Below are positions 1 through 11,300 of a stretch of DNA of 32,683 nt, piece after piece (position 1 is the stretch's first letter; every line of letters begins with the position of its first letter). Source of the stretch: Bacteroidales bacterium (lineage in GTDB: Bacteria > Bacteroidota > Bacteroidia > Bacteroidales > Paludibacteraceae). The position numbers and the translations under genes were made by a program. The stretch covers positions 1-32,683 of the forward strand of contig DUQG01000011.1 in the NCBI GenBank assembly GCA_012837935.1, read 5' to 3'. Below the pieces are notes generated by a model. That model did no database searches. It was given only the letters and a program-made list of their open reading frames with translations, and had not been told where the DNA came from.

Positions 1-44
1 AGCATTACTCTGCCAAGGCACGAAGTTACTTAATTATATGATTT

Positions 45-1517
45 TTATTTATCTTTTTTAAGTTTTCCGCCTGATTTAGGAATGGTAATCATAATACTAA
101 TAATCGCCATTACAATCATTAACAAGTTTACACCCAAGGCAATAGTTGCAGCTTCACGTATTGGAACGTTATCTTGTCTTCCCACGAAAGTAATAACACC
201 TTCCATCCATGTGATATTCTCTCCAACTTTAAGAGTTGCAAAAACTCCGGCAGAAATAGCCACACCAAATGCCGCACCAAGAGATGATGCCATTTTATAA
301 ATTCCGGAACCGGAACCTGCTTGTGCTGCCGGTAAGTTAGAAAGTGCCGCATCGGTAGAAGGCGTAGCATAAAATGCCAATCCTAATCCGAATAGTGTGT
401 AAGCTACAATTGCCAAAATTTTGTACGTTTCTGTCATCACATTGGTAAACATCAATAGAATAATGGCAACTCCCACGATAAGCGAACCCCAAATCATTGG
501 TTTACGAGCGCCAAAACGTTGCAACAATTTTTCCCCCACACGGATAAACAACACGATAGAAATAGCATAACCAAGTGTTAGCAGTCCGGCTTCACGTGCT
601 GGAAGATTTCCACCTACTTGCAATAATTGAAGCGAAACAATCAACATTCCAGCTGTTCCGTTAAGCATAAAGTTAGAAATGGTAGCACCGGTAAAAGTCA
701 TGTTTTTAAACAGTTTGAAATCAAAGAATGCACCTTCTTTTCCGTTTTCGATTTTAAAGAACATGAATCCAAAAATCAGTGTTAAAACAAGAAGAATGAA
801 TCCTGACGGGTTTTCCATTGTCCAACCAAACTCAGAACCTTTGCTCACCAATAGTTGTAGTCCAACCATTGAAAGCATAAAGGTAATAATTCCGGCATAA
901 TCTGTTTTGTGGTTACTGGTAGTTTCAGCTTTGCTTTCAGGCGTACCTTTTATCATCAGCAATCCGATAACCGAGATAGCAACTGCCGCAAAGAAAATAT
1001 AACGCCAACCGATACCTACCATCAATCCACCAAATAATGCCGCGAAACCTGAACCTCCCCACGAACCCATAGACCAAAGACTAATAGCACGCTGACGCTT
1101 TGGACCTTCCCAATAAGCTTTTACCAAAGCCAAACTGGAAGACATAATAGCTGCTCCGGAAAGTCCTTGGAAAATACGACCTGTGATCAATACAGGTGCT
1201 GCAAAACTGTTGGCTGGTGTAATTCCCACCAATAACGAACCGATAATACTAAAATAAAATCCCCATCTAACAATTTTCACACGACCGATTTTATCAGCCA
1301 AACCACCAAAAACGACGATGAAAATTCCTGAAAACAGCGATGTAATCGACACAGCGATATTCATCATCGATATATCTTTCTCCATTTTTAATTCCTTCGC
1401 CATATCCACATTGATATTAAGCGTAGTCTGCGCAAAGAGCCAGAAGGCTAACACTCCTAAGATAATACCAAACAATAGTTTGTCATTTCCTTTAAACTGA
1501 ACTGAGTTTGTTGTCAT
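45..1517 (-). CDS. MFS transporter, DHA2-like (first of a tandem pair)
   Basis: A 490-residue, very hydrophobic protein predicted to be an inner-membrane secondary transporter of the major facilitator superfamily, driven by an ion gradient; the substrate cannot be read from the sequence. The N-terminal half carries the MFS motif A between helices 2 and 3 (GGLADKIGRVKIV, about residues 71-83). The long form with an extended second half resembles the drug:H+ antiporter DHA2 group (SmvA/QacA-like). It ends in a basic tail (GGKLKKDK). The ATG at 1517 starts MTTNSVQFKG. It lies 80 bp after a close homologue (1598-3052) with the same orientation, and the aligned N-terminal halves share long identical stretches (SGIFIVV, EG..RQRAISLWS), so the pair looks like a local duplication. 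MFS assignment is confident; DHA2 placement and an efflux role are inference. Confidence 0.9.
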   Translation of the reverse strand: MTTNSVQFKGNDKLLFGIILGVLAFWLFAQTTLNINVDMAKELKMEKDISMMNIAVSITSLFSGIFIVVFGGLADKIGRVKIVRWGFYFSIIGSLLVGITPANSFAAPVLITGRIFQGLSGAAIMSSSLALVKAYWEGPKRQRAISLWSMGSWGGSGFAALFGGLMVGIGWRYIFFAAVAISVIGLLMIKGTPESKAETTSNHKTDYAGIITFMLSMVGLQLLVSKGSEFGWTMENPSGFILLVLTLIFGFMFFKIENGKEGAFFDFKLFKNMTFTGATISNFMLNGTAGMLIVSLQLLQVGGNLPAREAGLLTLGYAISIVLFIRVGEKLLQRFGARKPMIWGSLIVGVAIILLMFTNVMTETYKILAIVAYTLFGLGLAFYATPSTDAALSNLPAAQAGSGSGIYKMASSLGAAFGVAISAGVFATLKVGENITWMEGVITFVGRQDNVPIREAATIALGVNLLMIVMAIISIMITIPKSGGKLKKDK

Positions 1518-1597
1518 AAATACTCTGTTTATTCACCAAATCCCCTATAACAGATGGTATCAGTAAGATTAATAAATTATTTATTTGATTTTATATT

Positions 1598-3052
1598 TTA
1601 CTTTGTTTCTGCTTTTTTCTTATCCGGAACAAATACTACAACTGTTACAATCACCAAAACAGCCAAAAGCAAACAGAATGAAAAACCAAGCATAGCACCT
1701 TGGCGGAAATGTACGTTATCTTGTCTGCCCACAAAGGTTATGATATTACTTAGCCATGCAATCGGTTCGCCGGACGAAACTGCAGAATTGATTCCAGCTG
1801 ATATGGCAACTCCCAAACTTGTTCCAAGCGATGAAGCCATTTTGAAAATACCGGCGCCACTACCCGCCTGACTTTCAGGCAAATTAGATAGAGCTGCATC
1901 GGTAGCCGGGGTTGCAAAGAAAGCCAAACCTAAGCCGAAAAGACAATAAGCAATAATTGCCAATACCACATATTGTGCGGTCATTAAATATGTTTGCATT
2001 AACAATATAATAGCTACACTAATAATTAACGCACCCCAGATAATCGGCTTTTTCGCTCCGAATTTTTGCAACAGTTTTTCACCTACACGGATAAATAGTA
2101 TCACGACAATAGCAAAACCTAATGTAAGCAATCCTGTTTGAAATGATGAAAATTGAGCAGCTTTTTGCATTAGCGCTGGTGATACGATAAGAATACCGGA
2201 AGTGCCATTAATAAAAAAGTTTGCCAAGGTAGCGCCTGTAAATACTTTGTTTTTAAACAATCCGAAATCTACAAAAGCATAAGGCACTTTATTTTCAATA
2301 AAAACAAACAGATAACCAAAAACAAGAGTAATTGCGATTAATACAATAGTTATTGTACTTGTCCATCCAAAATCATTCCCTTTGTTAATGAAAATTTGCA
2401 AGGCAACCATCGCTATCATAAACATAATAATTCCGCCCCAATCAATTTTATATTTACCTGCTCCTTCACGCTTATTTTCAGGTAACTCTTTTGTTAAATA
2501 TAAGGCAATAATAGCTACAATAATAGCCAAAATAAAAATACCTCTCCAACCTATAAAACTTGATGCAATAGATCCGCCAATAAACGAACTTAAGCCTGAT
2601 CCACCGAATGTTCCGATTGACCAAAGACTGATTGCACGCTGACGCTCTTTTCCTTCCCAGAAGATTTTAATCATACCCAAACTTGTTGGCATTACGAAAG
2701 CGGCTGATAATCCTTGCAAAGCACGTCCTATAAGAAGCATAGGTACTGAAAAATCGCCTTTAGGTGATAGTCCTACTAATAGAGAGCCTGCAATTGCTAA
2801 ATATAGACCTATTCTGAACGTTTTCACACGTCCGATACTATCAGCTAATCCACCTATCACCACTATAAAAATCCCTGAAAACAGTGCGGCAAGCGACACG
2901 GCAATATTCATCGTATTCGCATCCATGCCAAGTGCTTCGGTCATTACAGGCGATACGTTCATCATTGAATTGGCAAAAAGCCAAAAAGTTAATACAGACA
3001 GTATAAAGCCAAAAAGTACTTTATCTGTTCCTTTGTAAGTTGTTGTTTGCAT
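1598..3052 (-). CDS. MFS transporter, DHA2-like (second of a tandem pair)
   Basis: A 484-residue polytopic inner-membrane transporter of the major facilitator superfamily and a paralogue of the protein encoded at 45-1517. Motif A reads GGLADSIGRVKTF at about residues 67-79. The block around EGKERQRAISLWSIG and the later block GLGLAFFATPATDAALSNLP are nearly the same in both copies. The start at 3052 (MQTTTYKG) aligns with the start of the paralogue (FKGNDKLLFG against YKGTDKVLFG). Only 16 bp separate it from the outer-membrane protein gene upstream at 3069-3815, which suggests co-transcription and possibly transport of a shared substrate across both membranes. No periplasmic adaptor (HlyD/EmrA type) is present, so a classical tripartite efflux pump is not supported. 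Substrate unknown. Confidence 0.9.
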   Translation of the reverse strand: MQTTTYKGTDKVLFGFILSVLTFWLFANSMMNVSPVMTEALGMDANTMNIAVSLAALFSGIFIVVIGGLADSIGRVKTFRIGLYLAIAGSLLVGLSPKGDFSVPMLLIGRALQGLSAAFVMPTSLGMIKIFWEGKERQRAISLWSIGTFGGSGLSSFIGGSIASSFIGWRGIFILAIIVAIIALYLTKELPENKREGAGKYKIDWGGIIMFMIAMVALQIFINKGNDFGWTSTITIVLIAITLVFGYLFVFIENKVPYAFVDFGLFKNKVFTGATLANFFINGTSGILIVSPALMQKAAQFSSFQTGLLTLGFAIVVILFIRVGEKLLQKFGAKKPIIWGALIISVAIILLMQTYLMTAQYVVLAIIAYCLFGLGLAFFATPATDAALSNLPESQAGSGAGIFKMASSLGTSLGVAISAGINSAVSSGEPIAWLSNIITFVGRQDNVHFRQGAMLGFSFCLLLAVLVIVTVVVFVPDKKKAETK

Positions 3053-3068
3053 AAGCTTATGTTTTTAA

Positions 3069-3815
3069 TTATTTGAAAGTATAAGGAATTGTTATGCTTG
3101 CACCTGCTTGAAATAGGAATTTTTCGGCAAGCGGATTATAAGTGAATTTTGTAAATACGGGCAAGCTTATTGGTTGGTAAAGCTTGAAATTATACTGAAA
3201 TTTTAACTCTAAGTTATTTACTCCACCTTTTGCTCTATGGTATAGCCCACCAAAAGGCGTCATACCTACACAGCCCCAGACACTGAAATCGTTCCAACGA
3301 TGTCCGTAGGAAAGTTCTCCATAAGAGGTGAAATTTCTTTTACCTTCTGCATTAGCATCCTTTCCTGCAACAATTGTTGCCCATTTCATACTAAGAGGAA
3401 ACCACGGCAATTGATAAGAAACCACCGCATCCACAAAGTGTTTAGATTCGGTAAGACTGAAATCAAATGGATTATATGTCCATATATCCTCTCCGGCTGA
3501 ATAAATATCCCAAACTCCAATCCATAAATTTTTTACAGGTGAGAACGAAACCCACGGTATCACAGCTTTATAAACGTTATCGAATGAAGCTGCGGTAAAG
3601 ACACCCATGTTCCAGTTCTTGTTAACAAACGCAACACTTGGTTCAAAAGCGGCAGCATCACCAAACAGTTTCCCCTTTCCAATTCCACGCCAATGATGCT
3701 GGGTTACATACTGAACATTACCTACAACCGTCCAGTTGTTTTGTTTTTCTTCTTGAGCGTAAGGCTGAAAAACAAATGCAATAAGCAGAGTAAAAATAAG
3801 AGCAGTTTTTTTCAT
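3069..3815 (-). CDS. Outer-membrane beta-barrel protein, possibly TorF-like porin
   Basis: A 248-residue exported protein with a clear signal peptide (MKKTALIFTLLIAFVFQPYAQ; cleavage near residue 20-21). The rest has no hydrophobic helix but many alternating aromatic and polar strands (for example WTVVGNVQYVTQHHWRGIG near the mature N-terminus) and ends in an aromatic residue near the C-terminus (PYTFK), as expected for an outer-membrane barrel. The early 'YVTQHHWRGIGKG...FEPSVAF' pattern recalls TorF-like putative porins, but this is a weak resemblance. It lies 16 bp upstream of the MFS gene at 1598-3052 and 39 bp after the small membrane cluster, so a role as the outer-membrane route for the MFS substrate is plausible but unproven. 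Confidence 0.75.
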   Translation of the reverse strand: MKKTALIFTLLIAFVFQPYAQEEKQNNWTVVGNVQYVTQHHWRGIGKGKLFGDAAAFEPSVAFVNKNWNMGVFTAASFDNVYKAVIPWVSFSPVKNLWIGVWDIYSAGEDIWTYNPFDFSLTESKHFVDAVVSYQLPWFPLSMKWATIVAGKDANAEGKRNFTSYGELSYGHRWNDFSVWGCVGMTPFGGLYHRAKGGVNNLELKFQYNFKLYQPISLPVFTKFTYNPLAEKFLFQAGASITIPYTFK

Positions 3816-3854
3816 ACACGTAATTTTTTTATGTAAATTGCTATAGACATGGTT

Positions 3855-4112
3855 TTATCGTCTGCTATAATATATAGCCCTAAATCCAAAAACAGACAGT
3901 ATTAAGCCTAAAATTAAAAAAATTATTGCTTCTGTATTATCTTTTTTATAAACCTTAGGAATTTCTTGCCCTGTGAGATTTTTGGAAAAATCATTAATGA
4001 CACTTAATGTTTTTTCAATTTCATCTGGCTGCATTTTTTGATAACCCATATATAACAAGAAAAAACCAACGATTATCAAAATCAAACCAATAATAATTTT
4101 TTCCGTTTTCAT
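3855..4112 (-). CDS. Small two-helix membrane protein (DUF3185-like at best)
   Basis: An 85-residue protein starting MKTEKIIIGL. The reading frame is open 13 codons further upstream (to 4151), but that part lies inside the preceding gene. The ATG at 4112 forms a TAATG stop/start overlap with that gene, which points to translational coupling, so I chose 4112. Two hydrophobic helices (about residues 5-21 and 63-82) flank a polar loop. The layout, with a 'GQ' turn before the second helix, faintly recalls DUF3185 proteins; that is a guess. Third gene of a compact three-gene group of small membrane proteins. Function unknown. Confidence 0.6.
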   Translation of the reverse strand: MKTEKIIIGLILIIVGFFLLYMGYQKMQPDEIEKTLSVINDFSKNLTGQEIPKVYKKDNTEAIIFLILGLILSVFGFRAIYYSRR

Positions 4113-4426
4113 TATCTTATGTTTTTTAACACCTTTGATATGCCTTGACACATTAAACCGGAAACTATATGGTAAAATAATACTAACACGGAAATCACAA
4201 AAGCTGTTGAAGCTAAATCTTCATCATACTCACCCCACAGTCTTGATATTTTAGTGAATATAAAAATTGCTGCAACCACACCAACTATATACAGTACAAT
4301 TCCTATAATGTTTAATGCATTTGCAAAACCTTCATTCCCGTTTTCTGACACTGAATTATAAGCGGTGTTTTCATTACTTTGGGGATTATCTATTCCTAGA
4401 ATTTCATTTATATCATTATCTTTCAT
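4112..4426 (-). CDS. Small hypothetical membrane protein, two helices
   Basis: A 104-residue protein with a polar, Asn/Glu-rich N-terminal segment (about residues 1-35, MKDNDINEILGI) followed by two hydrophobic helices (about residues 36-58 and 70-90), joined by an acidic loop (WGEYDEDLAST) and ending in a short basic tail. It is separated by 2 bp from the gene before it and overlaps the next gene by one base (TAATG), so the three small genes are almost certainly translated from one transcript. I do not recognise the family. The cluster is visibly more AT-rich than the glycosidase genes on its other side. Confidence 0.6.
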   Translation of the reverse strand: MKDNDINEILGIDNPQSNENTAYNSVSENGNEGFANALNIIGIVLYIVGVVAAIFIFTKISRLWGEYDEDLASTAFVISVLVLFYHIVSGLMCQGISKVLKNIR

Positions 4427-4428
4427 GG

Positions 4429-4647
4429 CTATTTTTGTTTTTTAAAAAGGGTTATAAAAAATGGAAGTAATAATGCAATACCTATAATATTTAATACACC
4501 TAAATACTTCATATACCAATTCAATTGCCCGGTTTCCATATTTACATATGATAGTATTTCTACAATAGTCATAAAATGCATAATTGACGGAATTAGAAGA
4601 AGTATTACTCCAATAATTGCTAATAATGTCGCTGTTTTTAATTTCAT
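4429..4647 (-). CDS. Small hypothetical membrane protein, two helices
   Basis: A 72-residue protein that is almost all membrane: helix one at about residues 5-28, a short loop with polar residues (NMETGQLNWYMKY), helix two at about residues 48-68, then a basic tail (KKQK) that suggests a cytoplasmic C-terminus. It is the first gene of the three-gene small membrane-protein group and is preceded by a leader with a GC-richer patch (4681-4726). No recognisable motif. A regulatory or accessory subunit is possible but nothing in the sequence says so. Confidence 0.55.
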   Translation of the reverse strand: MKLKTATLLAIIGVILLLIPSIMHFMTIVEILSYVNMETGQLNWYMKYLGVLNIIGIALLLPFFITLFKKQK

Positions 4648-4758
4648 ACTAATTTTACTTTTAAATTATCCTACTCATAAGGCTTTTCGGTTACGCCCCG
4701 TTTTTTAGAATGGTCGCTGGTACCACATCATTATAAACAAATGCTAAGCTTTCACCCA

Positions 4759-4766
4759 CAAATATA
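4759..4766 (-). promoter_or_regulatory. Putative -7 promoter element for the small membrane-protein group
   Basis: Read on the minus strand this is TATATTTG, matching the Bacteroidota -7 consensus TAnnTTTG, about 110 bp upstream of the first small gene. No good -33 box is seen at the usual distance, so the call is tentative. The resulting leader would include the GC-richer patch at 4681-4726. Confidence 0.3.
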
Positions 4767-4911
4767 AATAAATTACAATAAAATTACGCTTATTCTTATA
4801 GTTTTATTAAAAAAGTTTTAAAAATACTCACAAAAACGGACAAAAAGTCCTTACAAACTTAGGTTTTTATTTTTTTAAAACAAACATAACACACTATTTT
4901 TTAACAAAAAC

Positions 4912-4942
4912 ATTGAAATCAAGCCAATTTTAATTAACTTTG
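4912..4942 (+). promoter_or_regulatory. Putative Bacteroidota promoter for the beta-galactosidase gene
   Basis: A -33-like ATTG (4912-4915) is followed after 19 bp by TAACTTTG (4935-4942), a full match to the -7 consensus TAnnTTTG. Transcription would start near 4950, giving a leader of about 35 nt before the ATG at 4984. The 4648-4983 spacer otherwise holds the divergent leader of the small membrane genes and AT-rich DNA. Confidence 0.6.
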
Positions 4943-4968
4943 TTATTTGTAATTTTAAATAATTTTAA

Positions 4969-8208
<3,240 letters not shown>

Positions 8209-8220
8209 GCATTTCTAATC

Positions 8221-8247
8221 CAGAGACTAGCTTTGAGCCAGTCCCTG
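8221..8247. repeat. Short imperfect palindromic repeat (copy A)
   Basis: Arms cagagactagct and agccagtccctg around a 3-nt loop (ttg), with two mismatched pairs in a 12-bp stem. It differs at few positions from the core of the palindrome at 13479-13523, on the other side of the sialidase gene, so the two are copies of one dispersed repeat. Confidence 0.7.
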
Positions 8248-8261
8248 AATAGAACAAACAT

Positions 8262-8295
8262 AAAACAGCTCTGAGGGTTTTCTCAGAGCTGTTTT
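8262..8295. terminator. Bidirectional intrinsic terminator between beta-galactosidase and sialidase
   Basis: A perfect 14-bp stem (AAAACAGCTCTGAG / CTCAGAGCTGTTTT) with a 6-nt loop, followed on the plus strand by a T-rich run. The A-run on the left side gives a T-run when read from the minus strand, so it can end both converging transcripts. Confidence 0.85.
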
Positions 8296-8332
8296 GTTTT
8301 ATTGATTATATATCTTATGTGTCACTACAGTT

Positions 8333-11300
8333 TTATTTCACCACCACTTTTGTAGTTTGGTTATTAAGTTTTACTATGTAAACTCCTGCCGGAAGTGCAG
8401 CGCTTACTATAGTAAGTTTTCCGCTGATAGCTTGTGCAGCCACTTGCTGACCTACGCTATTGAACACATAAATCATACCTGCTTGCATATCGCTACTTAC
8501 AGTAATGCGATTGTTATTTGCAAAGGCAAAGAAACCAGCTTGCTCTGCTCCTTCTAATCCGGTCATAACACCTGAGCGTGGAAATACCAATGCGAAACGG
8601 TCTGCACCATCGTAAGCTTCCGAAAAGGTTACAATATAATCACCGCCACTGCTTAGGTCGGTAGATACGTTAGTAAGTTTGTCAAGCAAGAATGCTTTTT
8701 CCGTACCGAAGTTCTCGTATTTTATTGCCGAGAATGTATATTCACCACTTGTAGCTTTAATACCTACGGCTGTTTCCACATCGTATTCAATAGCTGTACG
8801 GCTATTCAGAGCCAGTTTTTCACCATCTTTTACAGTGTAAAGAGTTAGACCCGGATTCATTGGCTTGAATGAATTCCAATCGCTAGTTGCTTCTTCGCTA
8901 AACAAAATTACGGTTTCATCTTTTTCAGTGCCGTTAGTTACTTGCAGACGCATTAGTTGTCTTTCTGCTGCTTGTGGCACACGGAATGCTGCACTACTAC
9001 TTTCTGGTTTATGGATACGCATTTCATTGGTGAAATTAAAGTCAGTCTCAGCTTTTGCTTTTATCCAGAAACCTTGCATAGGAGGAATAAAGCCATCCGT
9101 ATCACCTACATCAGGAATAGCTATGCCAGTGGGAACGTTGTAAGCTGTAAATCCGTAACTACCACTTGCTTTTGAGTAAAACCAGAGTGATTTTTCTACA
9201 TTTACACTCTTTACTACTTCTACAGAGTTTAGGAATGATGGATATGGATTGCCTAAGAAATTAAACTTTCTACCGCCTATTGTCATACCAATAGTTTTAT
9301 TTCCACTGTTAAGTGTTCCTGTAAAGCTAATGGTAGCAGTTCCGCCTATTTCACCTGCACCCACTTGAACACCGTATCCTTTTCCCACTTCCAGATTAGT
9401 TATAGTAGCAGGGACAGACCATTTATCCGTGCTTTCAGTAAATGTAATGACTTTACCAATACCATTTACCGTACCACTTACAGGAGAACCGATATAGTAA
9501 GTTTGTGGCTTGTTTACTAATTGTTCAACAACAGCTGTACCTGTTACATCACCTACAAGTGTAGCTGTACCATTGGTTGCATCAGAAAGCAATTTAATAG
9601 TTCCGTTATTATTAGCCGCACCATTTACAGTTAACTGTTTTCCGGCAGCAATAGTCATTTCACTATTATTAATCAGCTTATTATACGTAGCATTGCTGTT
9701 TAGTGTCAGATTATTTGGCGTTTTAACATCTACCAAAACGTCATCATTTACTGCCGGTTTTAAGCCGTAAAGCCAATTTGCAGCAGTTTCCGAATCGTTA
9801 CTTGTTCCACCTTTCCAAGTTTTCACAGGATATTTCAGATTGTTTTGACTTCCGGTCAACCAATCGAGTGAGAAGTTCATAAATATCATATCATGATATC
9901 CGAACGAGTTATCTACTTCCACAAATGCTCCAATAGTTCCATCAGACAGAATAGTTAAAGCTGAGTAAGCCGATCCATCTTTGCAAAGTACCTTTTTAAT
10001 GGGCCAGGTATTTCCTTCGTCCGTACTTAGGAATACTGTAACATTACGTCTGCTTCCGGCATTGGGAATAGTGTGTAACAGGCGATTAGCATCATAACCA
10101 TCGTTTACACATGTGTAACGTATCATATCACCATTGCAGTCAGGTTCTACCAACTCTGAAAAATAACCGTTAGTCCATGTTTGACCGCCATCGGTAGAGA
10201 TAGAACGTATTCTTCCTTGCGAACCTCCTTTTCGTGTACTAACCATTAAATCGCCGTTTGCTTTTTGAACAATTTTGGCTTCATTCGCTCCTGTCGTTAC
10301 TACAGAAGGGCACATATCCCAAGTAGCACCTTCATCATCGGAATAAAATACGTAGTTACAAGTACCTATCGAATTTCTAACTAGAGCCACTACCATAATG
10401 CGTCCTGTAGCTGTTACTTCCATTTTACCTGATGTCATAAATATTCCTTTCCACGAGTCTCTTCCATCTGTTCCTGTATATCCGCTTCCGTAAAAATGGG
10501 AAGTTCTATTTACAGGTGCAGTCCAAGTTTGTCCATTATCCGTACTTTCAGACTGGTAAACACGTATTGGATTAGAAGAAGTAGATTCAAAGAATCCGGG
10601 TCCTCCGGCAAATAATGTAAGGATTTTACCACTTTTGGTTACACAAGCAGCTACATCACCAAAGCCATTACCATATCCTGTACCCAGAGCTATTGTAGCA
10701 GGATCCGACCAAGTTTTTCCATTATCTGTACTTCTGTATGCAAGAACATCAATATCTCGCGGTAAATCTAAATGACTTCCTTTTCGTTTATCTGTCAATG
10801 CAATCAAACTACCGTCATTAGCCGTTACAATAGCAGGAATACGATAGAAGTTGATATCACCGGCATCCTTTTGAGCTGCTATCACTTTATAAGCAAGCAA
10901 GATATTGGTAGTTCCACTTGGATTGGTTACTTCCGGTATAAATTCTTTCGTATTATTATAATTAACTTTCTTTATTGAAATATCTATCTGATTGCCTTCC
11001 GTAGCCGTTTCTGCTATTTCAGCCGCTACCCAAAGATAGTAAGATGAGTTCCCTGCAAGTGTTGCACCTGCACCTGAAATATTACAAACCACATCTCCTT
11101 CTGCCGGAGTACATTCTCCTAATAAAATAGCGCCTTTGCCGGTAGGATTACGATGATCGAAATCTGTTGTTGTATTAGTTAAGTAGAGTTTTACTTTACT
11201 AATGTTATTAATGTCAGTCGTTCCCGCAAAGTTTAGTGTTGCACTATTCAGCACGGCTCCTTCTTCTCTTGTAGTCGTTAGAGTTGCACGAATAATTGCA

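Noticed and set aside
4113-4151. Longer N-terminus for the third small membrane protein
   Set aside because: The extension lies inside the upstream gene and the ATG at 4112 forms a TAATG coupling with its stop.
4681-4740. Possible integron attC-like site before the small-ORF cluster
   Set aside because: Words such as GCGTAACC and GGTACCAGCGACC faintly recall attC arms, but the core consensus does not match, there is no second site after each small gene and no integrase is in the window.
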